Part shown: positions 5,883 through 13,389 of the stretch, piece after piece
Position numbering within the stretch: the stretch's first letter is position 1
Layout: every line of letters starts with the position of its first letter
Made by a program: the position numbers and the translations under genes
The notes under the pieces: generated by a model
The model's input: only the letters and a program-made list of their open reading frames with translations
Told to the model about the DNA's origin: nothing
The model's database searches: none
Assembly: GCA_945903675.1 (NCBI GenBank)
Contig: CAMDOP010000062.1
Coordinates: 1 to 13,492, forward strand
Origin: Crenothrix polyspora
Lineage (GTDB): Bacteria > Pseudomonadota > Gammaproteobacteria > Methylococcales > Methylomonadaceae
Length of the DNA: 13,492 bases
Direction: 5' to 3'

Positions 5883-7819
5883 AGGTTTTCTCCATTAACA
5901 GGCAAGTTAAAGTAAAAAGTAGTGCCGGCCGCTAATTTGCTATTAAAGTTAAGGGTTCCGCCATGGGCTTCAATGATGGAGCGACTAATGGAGAGTCCCA
6001 TACCCATTCCACTCGCTTTGCTAGTATAAAAAGGCATCAGTATTTTTTCTTTTTGCACATCAGTTAGACCAGGACCGTTATCTTTTATGCGGACTACTAG
6101 GTCTTTATTTACTTGAGTTTGTATTGAAATAGTTTTATCGCCATTACTGACCTGCTCTTTTAAGGCATCTATAGCATTTCTAATAAGATTGAGTATCACT
6201 TGCTCAATTTGCACACTATCAACCGCTACTTCAGGAATATTAGGATTGAACTCAAGCGTCACACTAATATTGTGCTCATAACATTCATGAGCACAGAAGT
6301 TGACGGCGTTTTCAATCAGCGTGTCAATAGAGGTCATCGTGCGTGAGGTTGTACGTTGGCTGGCTAAATCTTTCATGCTGTGGATAATTTTTCCGGCTTT
6401 TTGGGCTTGTTCATAAGTTTTGCTTAGAATCTCGCTGAGCTTAGTTAAGTTCGGATTTTTAGCCTTAATCAGTTGTATGCAGGCTTGGCTATAATTGCTG
6501 ATAGCGGTCAAAGGTTGATTAACTTGATGAGCAATGCCGGAGCCCATGCTACCGATAAGACTTAAGCGTGTCATACGGGCTATTTCATCCAAATGCGTTT
6601 TCTCAAGTAGTTCTTGTTGCAGTGATAAGCTGTTATCACGCATGACAATAGCAAAATGCTCGGATTGGTTAAGTGTAAAGTCGACTAAGGATAGTGATAA
6701 GGGCACAATAGAACCATTACTATGAAGACCTTCTACTCTATAGTTAGAGGCAATATTTTTTTGGCTGTTTTGTAACAAATCGATACTAGATTCAGTAAAT
6801 AAGGGTGTTAGTAACAGTTGGTTAAAGGGCATCCCTAAAAGCTGCGCTTCGCTGTAACCAAACAGTAAGCAGGTGGCAGGATTAGTTGATTCAATGACGC
6901 CCAATAGACTGAGCATCACAATCCCTTCGCTAGAGACATTAAAAATATGGGAACTGGCTTCTGCAAGCTTTGAGCTCGTTTGATGTAAATCCTGAAGCTC
7001 TGCTGTTTTTAGATTTAAAAGATCTTGATGGTTAGTCAGAGCGGAATACTGCTGATTGATTTTTTCGGCTTGTTTTTTATTGAGACACGCTAGGGTATCT
7101 TCCAGAACTTTATGGGCGGTCACATCCTTGATAGCTAAATAAATTATTAACTCATTGTTTTCTTGCTGATCAACAATGGCATTTAATTCTAAGTAAACAA
7201 ATTCTTTGAACTGTGGACATTCCTCATTCGAGCATTGATACAAGTCCTGGCTATGGCAGAGCTGTAACTGTTTATAGTGATGAGTAAGAGGTATTCGGAC
7301 AATTAGATGAGAGTTGGACTGTTCTTTTAGCAGCTTACGAAAAAAAAGATAATAAGCATCTTGATCATCAGCATGAATCAGCTTTTCTAATCGTTGATTA
7401 AGAAGTTTTTCATGTGACTGATCAAATAGCGCAATAGCGGCTTTGTTTGCTTGTTGGACAACGCCTTGCTGCGATAATGTTAAATAGGCAATAGGTGCAA
7501 AGTCATAAATGCGCGTATAGTCCTGTTGAGATTTTCTGAGTACCTGCTGGGTATTGATGAGTTCTTCATTTTGCATGACTAGCTCAATTTGATGCACTTG
7601 TAGCTCATAAACGAGTGCCTGAATTTCATCAGCTGTCATTTTAACTATATCTGGATAGGCATGGTTTAGTTGCTGACCCTGATGTTTATTGCTCATCTGT
7701 TCCGCGTATAGACGTAAGTTAGTAATATCTGAACACTGGCTCATCAGCATAGCCCCTTTATGATCAATAATGAAAAACTTAGGGTAAGCAAAATAATATT
7801 CATGAGCTAGGCCTTTCAT
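5879..7819 (-). CDS. Soluble PAS-domain sensor histidine kinase (FixL-like)
   Basis: This is a cytoplasmic sensor kinase with no membrane segments. The N-terminal helix TADEIQALVYELQVHQIELVMQNEEL (about 62-87) is the linker commonly found ahead of such PAS modules. PAS1 spans about 100-235 (YDFAPIAYLTLS), then a coiled stretch, then PAS2 at about 288-400 (GIVMLSLLGVIESTNPATCL). The phosphorylated His is H431 in GIAHQVNQPL, a FixL/DctB-type H-box. The ATPase domain shows the N-box NLIRNAIDAL (N548), DNGPG (580-584) and GMGMGLSI (604-611). The longest frame starts at ATG 7819 and overlaps the preceding gene by 20 bases. A better start is ATG 7744 (protein of 621 residues beginning MSQCSDITN), which has AAGGGG 8 bases upstream and no overlap. 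The signal sensed is unknown. The 3' end overlaps the regulator gene. Confidence 0.92.
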   Translation of the reverse strand: MKGLAHEYYFAYPKFFIIDHKGAMLMSQCSDITNLRLYAEQMSNKHQGQQLNHAYPDIVKMTADEIQALVYELQVHQIELVMQNEELINTQQVLRKSQQDYTRIYDFAPIAYLTLSQQGVVQQANKAAIALFDQSHEKLLNQRLEKLIHADDQDAYYLFFRKLLKEQSNSHLIVRIPLTHHYKQLQLCHSQDLYQCSNEECPQFKEFVYLELNAIVDQQENNELIIYLAIKDVTAHKVLEDTLACLNKKQAEKINQQYSALTNHQDLLNLKTAELQDLHQTSSKLAEASSHIFNVSSEGIVMLSLLGVIESTNPATCLLFGYSEAQLLGMPFNQLLLTPLFTESSIDLLQNSQKNIASNYRVEGLHSNGSIVPLSLSLVDFTLNQSEHFAIVMRDNSLSLQQELLEKTHLDEIARMTRLSLIGSMGSGIAHQVNQPLTAISNYSQACIQLIKAKNPNLTKLSEILSKTYEQAQKAGKIIHSMKDLASQRTTSRTMTSIDTLIENAVNFCAHECYEHNISVTLEFNPNIPEVAVDSVQIEQVILNLIRNAIDALKEQVSNGDKTISIQTQVNKDLVVRIKDNGPGLTDVQKEKILMPFYTSKASGMGMGLSISRSIIEAHGGTLNFNSKLAAGTTFYFNLPVNGENL

Positions 7820-9179
7820 TAATGCTTAATAAAATATGAGGCGGAATATCTAGACTTAGCTTTAATGAACAGCCCGTTAGTAATAATGACTTAATGCCGG
7901 TCAGCGGAAACAGTACATCTATCTTAAAGTCAGTAAAGGCTTGGTTATGGCTTATGGTATGGTTGAGTAAATCACGTAAGGCTGCCGTATTAAAGGCGCT
8001 ATTATGAATGCTAAACAAAGACTGTCCTATGAAATCATCATGATTAAGGCCATAGTTTTTAAGATACGCTGGATTAACTAAGCTGATACAGAGCTTATGA
8101 TCTAGCACTAACATGGGCTGAGGTACGGTATTGACGATAGCGGTCATTAAATAAGCTTGATGTGCATAAAGTTCTGCGACTTTAAGCTTATTGATATTAA
8201 TAAAATTAATGGCCAGGCCATCAATAATGTTTTCGGTAGTTCGATAAGGCAAAATACGCACTAAATACCAATCTTTGCTTCGGGTTTGGGCTTCCGCCTC
8301 TTTAATGATCAGCGTTTCTAATACTTGCTGAGCATCATTTAATAAATTGTCATAGCAAAGATTAGAGGTTAAATCTGCAAGCGGTCTTCCCGTATCCGTA
8401 TCGATGAGCTTAAAGATATTTTTTGCTTGCCGGGTATAGCGTTTTATTTTTAAATCACAATCCAGAAAAATACTGGCGATGTCGGTACCATTGAGCAAAT
8501 TTTGCATGTCATCGTTAGCTTCAGATAGCGACTCAATTTTCTTTTGTAGCTCAGTGTTAATGGTGGATAGTTCTTCATTGAGGGACTGCATTTCCTCTTT
8601 AGTGGTTTCTAGTTCCTCATTCGTGCTTTGTAGTTCTTCATTAGAGGACTGTAATTCTTCATTGCTGATTTCTAAATCGGCAATGGCCGCATTAAGGGAT
8701 TCTTTAGTAAAGTACAGTTCATGTTCAAGATTATCTTTTTCGCTAGGAAGGCTAGGCGACAGAAACAGAGAAGTATTCAGTTCTGGTGCTATCAGCGTGC
8801 TGGGTATGATAGATACCACGAATAAATTTTTGAGGGCTTCAGGACTGTTTATTCTTTCGATAGTTAAATCTATGGATTCTATGTGCCCATCATTATTGAT
8901 GATGATGTTTTTATGAGTAAAGAGGTTATCAGAGCTTTTTTCTGCCAAGCGTAAGGTAGAAGCTAGTGGAAAGCGCAAGCCTTCTCTGGCCATTTCTATA
9001 ATGTTCCAGTTAGGTAATCCAGTAGGTGGCTGTATATAAGCACCCGATTGGCCATGGATATAAAAAATCTTACCTTTTATATTAATGATAAAGCTGATGG
9101 GAACATATTTATCCAATAAAAAATGTTCTACTTGTAAGGTCGTCGTTTCTGTTCTACGTTCGGGTGATAGCTCATTCAA
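7800..9179 (-). CDS. 3' fragment of a split CheB-CheR-PAS fusion gene (coiled coil plus PAS domains)
   Basis: These 459 residues are the C-terminal half of the gene whose first half is at 10794-12218. Residues about 10-165 (HFLLDKYVPISFIINIKGKI, IYIHGQSGAY-like segment, MAREGLRFPL) match the linker region of CheB-CheR-PAS fusions. Residues about 170-214 are the hallmark NEELQSSNEELQSTNEELET coiled coil. Two PAS domains follow (about 215-330 with TDIASIFLD; about 340-459). The frame upstream of the TTG used here is open back to a TAA at 9210-9212, and beyond that it continues in the same frame to the IS border. No good ribosome site precedes the TTG at 9179, so the fragment is probably untranslated or poorly translated. 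Its end overlaps or abuts the kinase gene, showing they once formed one operon. Confidence 0.75.
   Translation of the reverse strand: MNELSPERRTETTTLQVEHFLLDKYVPISFIINIKGKIFYIHGQSGAYIQPPTGLPNWNIIEMAREGLRFPLASTLRLAEKSSDNLFTHKNIIINNDGHIESIDLTIERINSPEALKNLFVVSIIPSTLIAPELNTSLFLSPSLPSEKDNLEHELYFTKESLNAAIADLEISNEELQSSNEELQSTNEELETTKEEMQSLNEELSTINTELQKKIESLSEANDDMQNLLNGTDIASIFLDCDLKIKRYTRQAKNIFKLIDTDTGRPLADLTSNLCYDNLLNDAQQVLETLIIKEAEAQTRSKDWYLVRILPYRTTENIIDGLAINFININKLKVAELYAHQAYLMTAIVNTVPQPMLVLDHKLCISLVNPAYLKNYGLNHDDFIGQSLFSIHNSAFNTAALRDLLNHTISHNQAFTDFKIDVLFPLTGIKSLLLTGCSLKLSLDIPPHILLSINERPSS
8540..8672 (-). repeat. Coiled-coil-encoding repeat (NEELQS/T heptad-like units)
   Basis: About 44 codons encode repeating units such as SNEELQSSNEELQSTNEEL. 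This is the standard signalling helix of CheB-CheR-PAS fusions. The repetition makes an artificial Ser/Cys-rich open frame on the other strand (8479-8916), which should be ignored. Confidence 0.7.
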
Positions 9180-9188
9180 AGACTGCTC

Positions 9189-9278
9189 AAAACGCCTACT
9201 GTATAAGGGTTAACGTATTGCTAAGGCTGTCAATGGCTGTATATGCACGGAGGAACGTAGATAGAATTTATGTTTAGG
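9189..9278 (-). pseudogene. Short middle piece of the split CheB-CheR-PAS gene, with in-frame TAA
   Basis: Between the IS border and the 3' fragment, the reading frame of the first half continues after the duplicated target as PKHKFYLRSSVHIQPL. This fits the family pattern 'FTxLxxKxxxYxR' when joined to NQLFTCLH. It then meets TAA at 9210-9212 (after TALAIR). After the TAA the same frame goes on as PLYSRRFEQSLNEL into the 3' fragment. Confidence 0.7.
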
Positions 9279-9288
9279 GTGTAAGCAG
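9279..9288. repeat. Left target-site duplication of the IS4-family element
   Basis: GTGTAAGCAG, identical to 10797-10806. The neighbouring bases on each side differ between the two copies, so the duplication is exactly 10 bp. Confidence 0.9.
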
Positions 9289-10796
9289 TAATACTGCTAC
9301 CGCAAATGTAATTAATCTATAAGTTACAAATAGATAGGCTCATAATAAATTTAATTTTGGTAGAATTAAGGTCATTACACAGCCCTATCAATAACTTGAT
9401 CATGCCAGCTATTAAAAATAACCGTATTAAGCAGCAAATTGACCGCTTCAAAAAATCTTTTTTGCAATCTAAGGAACTAGGCGTTGAGGTTTTTTTTCTG
9501 CCGACAGCATTGCCAACATTATTACCAATACACCACATAAACGTTCCTCGGTATTCACGCCCTTAGTTACACTTAAAGCCTTTATTTTCCAAGTGTTAAG
9601 TGATGACGGCTCCTGTAAGCAAGCCGTAGCAGGCGTTTTGATTGACCGTATCGTCGACGGGCAATCAGCGAATACGATTAATACAGGACCTTACTGTAAA
9701 GCACGACAACGCTTACCACTAAAGGAGCTCAAGGCAGCCACCACAGTCGCTGGTTTGGATCTCCACAACCAAGCTCTCGCGGCATGGCGATGGAAGGGTT
9801 ATAACGTTGTCCTTACTGATGGCGCAACCGTTCAGATGCCCGATACAGCCGAGAATCAGGCAGACTTTCCTCAACTGGACAGTCAAAAACCTGGCTTAGG
9901 CTTTCCGATTGCACGTATGGTTGTGTTGATTTCTTTGGCTACAGGAGCGGTACTCGACTATAGCTTGGGAGCCTATCAAGGCAAGGGATCTGGCGAAACA
10001 TCATTGCTCAGCCAGCTGTTTGGCAGTCTGTCAATTGGAGACTTACTGATGGCAGACCGCTATTACTGTACCTTTGCTATTATTGCGCTTTTGCAGGCTA
10101 GCGGAATCCCTGTGCTATTTCCAATACATGCCCGGAAAAAAGTGGATTTCAGCTTAGGTGTCCGCCTAGGCGCAAAAGACCATTTGATTGAATGGCTAAA
10201 ACCCAAACGAAAACCGGTGTGGATGTCGCAGCAGGCATATAACGACTTGCCAGAAGCGATGACTATCCGAGAGTTTGCGGTAAACGGCAGGATTTATGTG
10301 AGCACATTGTTAAATGCAAAGAGCTTTCATAAACAAGAGCTTGCCATGCTTTATATACAGCGCTGGAAAATTGAGCTAGATTTTCGTTCAATCAAAACAA
10401 ATATGGGGATGGAAATGTTACGATGCAAAACACCTGACATGGTAAGGAAGGAGATAGCTATCCATTTATTGGCATACAACATCATTCGTGAAAATTTGGC
10501 GCAGGCGGCCAGTCTGCATGAGAAAATTCCCCGCCAATTGAGTTTCAGATCAGCAGTGCAACTCATCATTCAAGCCTCCAAGCAGATAGTAAGTTTGACA
10601 GGAAATCGACTCACAAGCGCTTTAAGGAAATTATTAAAGGCGATAGCATCAACAGCCATTGGAAAACAAAAACGTAAGAGTCAACCAAGGGCAGTCAAAC
10701 GCCGACCAAAATCTTTTCCTTTGTTGACGGTACCAAGAAACGACGCATGTTCAAGGGTATGATTTTATGTGTTTTATATTTACGGTAGCAGTATTA
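9289..10796 (+). mobile_element. IS4-family insertion sequence, 1508 bp, inserted in the CheB-CheR-PAS gene
   Basis: The ends are inverted repeats. TAATACTGCTACCG is identical at both ends, and the match extends to 20 of 22 bases (9289-9310 and the complement of 10775-10796). The element is flanked by the 10 bp direct repeat GTGTAAGCAG (9279-9288 and 10797-10806). It carries one transposase gene on the plus strand, opposite to the gene it splits. Ten-base duplications and the YREK signature of the transposase fit IS4. Element plus one duplicate is 1518 bp, a multiple of three, so the host reading frame is preserved across the insertion. Confidence 0.93.
9402..10762 (+). CDS. IS4-family transposase with a -1 frameshift at a T8 run
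   Basis: This DDE transposase moves the surrounding IS. The main open part (ORF start GTG 9593, 389 residues; open from 9488) shows DDE residues at D 9818-9820 (LTDGATVQMPD), D 10055-10057 (LLMADRYYC) and E 10373-10375. The last lies in YIQRWKIELDFRSIK, the exact Y-2-R-3-E-6-K signature of IS4. Residues VFTPLVTLKAFIFQVLSDDG lie upstream of the GTG in the same frame, so 9593 is not the true start. The family N-terminus (MPAIKNNRIKQQIDRFKKSF) is found from ATG 9402 in another frame. The frames join at T8 (9490-9497), where a -1 shift or one extra T gives a 453-residue protein; without it, translation ends at 9566 after 54 residues. This could be programmed slippage, a mutation or a sequencing error. 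Confidence 0.85.
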
Positions 10797-12218
10797 GTGT
10801 AAGCAGGTAAATAACTGGTTAAAAGCACCTATACTTTCTGCGCTGCCTAAAAACAAAATACCATCAGGATTAAGGGCATAATGGAATATAGGTATAATTT
10901 GTTTTTGTAATTCGGCGTCTAAATAAATTAATAAATTTCTGCAGCTAATTAAATCCATGCGCGTAAAGGCCGGATCTGAAATTAAATTGTGCTGGGCAAA
11001 GACCACGGTTTCACGTATCGCTTTGTTAATGCGATATTCATTATTTTCTAAGCTAAAGTAATTTGCCAAGCGTTCTGCAGAGATCTCGCCAGCAATCGAC
11101 AAGGGATAAGTTCCTGATCTTGCATTATTAATGCAAGAGGCATCCAAATCGGTGGCAAATAACTGTAAGCGCAAGGGTTTGCCGATTTTAGCGCTATATT
11201 CATGAAATAAAATAGCCAGCGAGTAGGCTTCTTCACCGGTAGAGCAGGCAGGCACCCAAATTCTAAGCTTATAATCATTAGGTTTTTTGGCAAATAGCAG
11301 GGGTAATGCTAATGCCGCTAAAGCGTCAAAGGCTTCACTATCTCTAAAAAAGCTAGTGACATTAATCAATAATTCTTGCAGTAATTGTTCTTGTTCTATG
11401 GGGTTGTCGATTAAAAACTGGCTATAGAGTTGTGCGTCGTTAAGTTGATGGATAGACATGCGTCTAGCAATACGTCGTTGCAAGGTGTTGATCTTATACT
11501 TTGAAAAGTCATGTCCTAATTGCTCATGTAATAGATCCAAAATGTTATAGAGTGATTCGTTATCTATATTTTGCTCAGTTTTATTTCTTGCAGAATTATC
11601 AACATGCGCTTGATAACAGGCTAGGAGTTGAGCGGCTATGTCTTCTGCGGGCAATACAAAATCAATGTCGCCGGAAGCTATAGCGCTATTAGGCATGCCG
11701 TCGTAGCCAGCTGAGATAGGGTCTTGAGCAAAAGTAATGCCTGCAACATCTTTTATCGCTTTAATACCAAGCGTGCCATCTGTACCGGTGCCGGACAAAA
11801 TAATGCCGATACTTTGTGCCTGACAGTCGTGCGCTAGCGATTGTAAAAATATATCGATAGGATGATAAGCGCCGCTATGTTTAGGCGTAGTGATCAGCTG
11901 TAGCTGACGATGGTTTACGGCTAGTTCTTTGTTCTCTGGACAAATGAAAATCTGATTGGCTTTTAAAGTCATGCCATTTTCGGCAATATGAATCGGAAGC
12001 AGTGTGTTTTTTTGTAATAATTCTGGCAATAAACTGGGCCGATCAGGACTTAAGTGCGTGACAACAATAAAGGCAAAGCCGGAATCTAAAGGCAAATTCA
12101 TAAAGAAAGTAGTTAGTGCTTCTAAGCCGCCAGCGGAAGCACCAATGCCTACTACCTTTAATGCTGGCTCGATAAGGCCTACTTCTTCTGATGTTGATTG
12201 ATCGGGCAGTGATTTCAC
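10794..12218 (-). CDS. 5' fragment of a split CheB-CheR-PAS gene: CheB methylesterase and CheR methyltransferase domains
   Basis: These 474 residues hold two complete chemotaxis-type enzyme domains. CheB methylesterase/deamidase (about 20-205) has catalytic S28 (GIGASAGG), H55 (VVTHLSPD) and D147 (SGTGTDGTLG); no receiver domain precedes it. CheR glutamate methyltransferase (about 220-470) shows INVTSFFRD, the SAM-binding WVPACSTGEEAYSLA, ATDLD, and MDLISCRNLLIYLD. The start is GTG 12218 with AGGA 9 bases upstream. The protein ends NQLFTCLH and then TAA, and this stop is supplied by the first bases of the IS inverted repeat. The C-terminal PAS part lies beyond the IS. In this fusion family, CheB/CheR often regulate linked kinases rather than flagellar chemotaxis, which fits the downstream kinase-regulator pair. 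The truncated protein could keep enzyme activity but would lack its sensory half. Confidence 0.88.
   Translation of the reverse strand: MKSLPDQSTSEEVGLIEPALKVVGIGASAGGLEALTTFFMNLPLDSGFAFIVVTHLSPDRPSLLPELLQKNTLLPIHIAENGMTLKANQIFICPENKELAVNHRQLQLITTPKHSGAYHPIDIFLQSLAHDCQAQSIGIILSGTGTDGTLGIKAIKDVAGITFAQDPISAGYDGMPNSAIASGDIDFVLPAEDIAAQLLACYQAHVDNSARNKTEQNIDNESLYNILDLLHEQLGHDFSKYKINTLQRRIARRMSIHQLNDAQLYSQFLIDNPIEQEQLLQELLINVTSFFRDSEAFDALAALALPLLFAKKPNDYKLRIWVPACSTGEEAYSLAILFHEYSAKIGKPLRLQLFATDLDASCINNARSGTYPLSIAGEISAERLANYFSLENNEYRINKAIRETVVFAQHNLISDPAFTRMDLISCRNLLIYLDAELQKQIIPIFHYALNPDGILFLGSAESIGAFNQLFTCLH
10797..10806. repeat. Right target-site duplication of the IS4-family element
   Basis: Second copy of GTGTAAGCAG. 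On the minus strand it encodes part of the C-terminal FTCLH of the truncated CheB-CheR protein. Confidence 0.9.
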
Positions 12219-12530
12219 TAAAAGCTATCCTGTAAAAAGGTAGTGTGTAGGTTAAGTCGTTTGTGATCTGGTCTTCGTCTTAGGATAAATTTATATTTAT
12301 ACCAACGTGACTTATAACCTTAAAATTTAAACAGGCTAACTTTATCCTAAAAAACTATCCGTTGTCACGCACTTAAGTAATTGTAGGAATGGTGTCTTGT
12401 TTATTAGCGGTTAAAATAACCGCTCATTAAAGAACGATCCCTAGTTAGAAATGTTTTAGTCTTAACTTTTCTGGGGGCAACTTAGTATCTTTTTTATCGG
12501 AAACTTACTTATAATGTTAGGGGTTATTCT
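12219..12530. promoter_or_regulatory. Divergent intergenic region with a 10 bp inverted repeat and a small hairpin
   Basis: This 312 bp gap is AT-rich and has no gene. TTAGGATAAA (12280-12289) and its exact complement TTTATCCTAA (12341-12350) are 51 bp apart, a possible operator pair or looping site upstream of the signalling operon. AGCGGTT (12406-12412) pairs with AACCGCT (12418-12424) around AAAAT; no T-tract follows, so it is not a terminator. A perfect TATAAT (12510-12515) lies 16 bp before the host-attachment-like ATG at 12531, with only a weak T-rich -35 region. Confidence 0.4.
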
Positions 12531-12686
12531 ATGAAAACAACTTTAATTGTTGTTGCTGACCAAAGCCGAGCGCGTATTTTTAAAACTGAAACTCCTGTAG
12601 CACCCTTAATTGAAAAAGAAACCCTGACGCATACTGAAGGTCGATTGCACGATCGTGATTTGACTTCAGATTTGCCTAGTCATTAA
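12531..12686 (+). pseudogene. Truncated host-attachment-like protein (N-terminal stump)
   Basis: These 51 codons begin MKTTLIVVADQSRARIFKTE and include LTHTEGRLHDRDLTSDLP. They match the N-terminus of the 'host attachment protein' family (Host_attach, eRF1-like fold), whose members are usually about 140-150 residues. Family members continue from 'DLTSDRPG' with 'RSFDS', whereas here the frame stops (TAA 12684-12686) just where the REP head TAGGTCGGGC begins. The rest of the gene is not visible after the RAYT element. It keeps a TATAAT box and a ribosome site (TTAGGGG, 7 bases upstream), so a short peptide could still be made. The cellular role of this family is poorly known. The RAYT/REP insertion or an associated deletion probably removed the 3' part. 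Confidence 0.65.
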
Positions 12687-12709
12687 TAGGTCGGGCATTC
12701 TTGCTCGAT
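12687..12709. repeat. REP-like hairpin upstream of the RAYT gene
   Basis: TAGGTCGGGCA followed by TTCT and TGCTCGA forms a 7 bp stem (12691-12697 with 12702-12708) with one G:T pair. The head TAGGTCGGGC is the same as that of the REP downstream of the gene (reverse strand). Confidence 0.6.
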
Positions 12710-12725
12710 ATTTTAAAGGCGTATT

Positions 12726-13271
12726 ATGCAATATCGTCGTGTTAAAACTCCGGGTGCTACTTATTTTTTTACGGTTGTCACGTTTCACCGAGGTAAAATC
12801 TTGTGCGAACCTGAAAATCGAGAATTGTTGAGGACGGCATTTCATAACACGAGAATGCGTCATCCGTTTACCATCGACGCTTTTGTCTTGTTGCCAGATC
12901 ATTTGCATTGTATTTGGACATTACCAGTCGATGACATAGATTATTCAATGCGTTGGAATGCTATCAAAGGTCATTTCTCTCGTTACTGCCTAGACAAATA
13001 CAAAACACCGTCTTCTTTATCTCAAAAACATAAACGGGCGCAAACCATTTGGCAACCTCGCTTTTGGGAGCATCAAATTCGCGACGATTGGGATTATGAA
13101 AAACATTGTGATTATATTCATTGGAATCCAGTGAAGCATGGGCTTGCTGTTCGTCCTGGTGATTGGGCTTACTCAAGTTTTCATCGTTTTGTGCAGCTTG
13201 GAATATATCCACACAATTGGGCTTATATGTCCGAAGTTGGTACAAATTTAAACGATGATTTTGGTGAATAA
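12726..13271 (+). CDS. REP-associated tyrosine transposase (RAYT, Y1/HUH family)
   Basis: This 181-residue HUH single-strand nuclease-like transposase is related to IS200/IS605 TnpA and to TnpA-REP, which acts on REP hairpins. The N-terminal beta strand ATYFFTVVTFHRG leads to the HUH motif H59-L-H61 in LLPDHLHCIW. The catalytic Tyr is Y130 in HCDYIHWNPVKHGL, and Q110-P-R-F-W precedes it as in the family. WAYSSFHRFV near the C-terminus is also family-typical. The ATG has AAAGG 7-8 bases upstream. REP-like hairpins flank it (12687-12709 and 13287-13316), the normal arrangement for RAYT genes. It sits directly behind the truncated host-attachment gene. The protein looks intact. Such genes are usually single-copy and domesticated rather than freely mobile. 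Confidence 0.9.
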   Translation: MQYRRVKTPGATYFFTVVTFHRGKILCEPENRELLRTAFHNTRMRHPFTIDAFVLLPDHLHCIWTLPVDDIDYSMRWNAIKGHFSRYCLDKYKTPSSLSQKHKRAQTIWQPRFWEHQIRDDWDYEKHCDYIHWNPVKHGLAVRPGDWAYSSFHRFVQLGIYPHNWAYMSEVGTNLNDDFGE

Positions 13272-13286
13272 TGACGCGATTGAATT

Positions 13287-13316
13287 GTCGGGCACGAAAA
13301 GCATGTGCCCGACCTA
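13287..13316. repeat. REP hairpin downstream of the RAYT gene
   Basis: GTCGGGCAC (13287-13295) and GTGCCCGAC (13305-13313) form a perfect 9 bp stem around the loop GAAAAGCAT. It is followed by CTAC, so the reverse strand reads GTAGGTCGGGC, the same head as the other REPs in this window. Confidence 0.8.
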
Positions 13317-13389
13317 CAGGGTTTGTTATATTTGCCGAGTCTTCGTAGATACTCTGTTCAAAGTCAAAGGTATTTACGTTCATTTTTCA

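Noticed and set aside
8479..8916. Plus-strand open frame of 145 codons rich in Ser and Cys
   Set aside because: It is the complement of the NEELQS/T coiled-coil repeat in the CheB-CheR-PAS 3' fragment.
12406..12424. AGCGGTT/AACCGCT hairpin as a terminator
   Set aside because: No T-tract on either strand and a stem of only 7 bp.
12964..13383. Minus-strand open frame of 139 codons starting MNVNTFDFEQ
   Set aside because: Most of it runs antisense to the well-supported RAYT gene and through the REP hairpin, and no ribosome site precedes the ATG. The first 24 codons before the REP look protein-like but match nothing I recognise.
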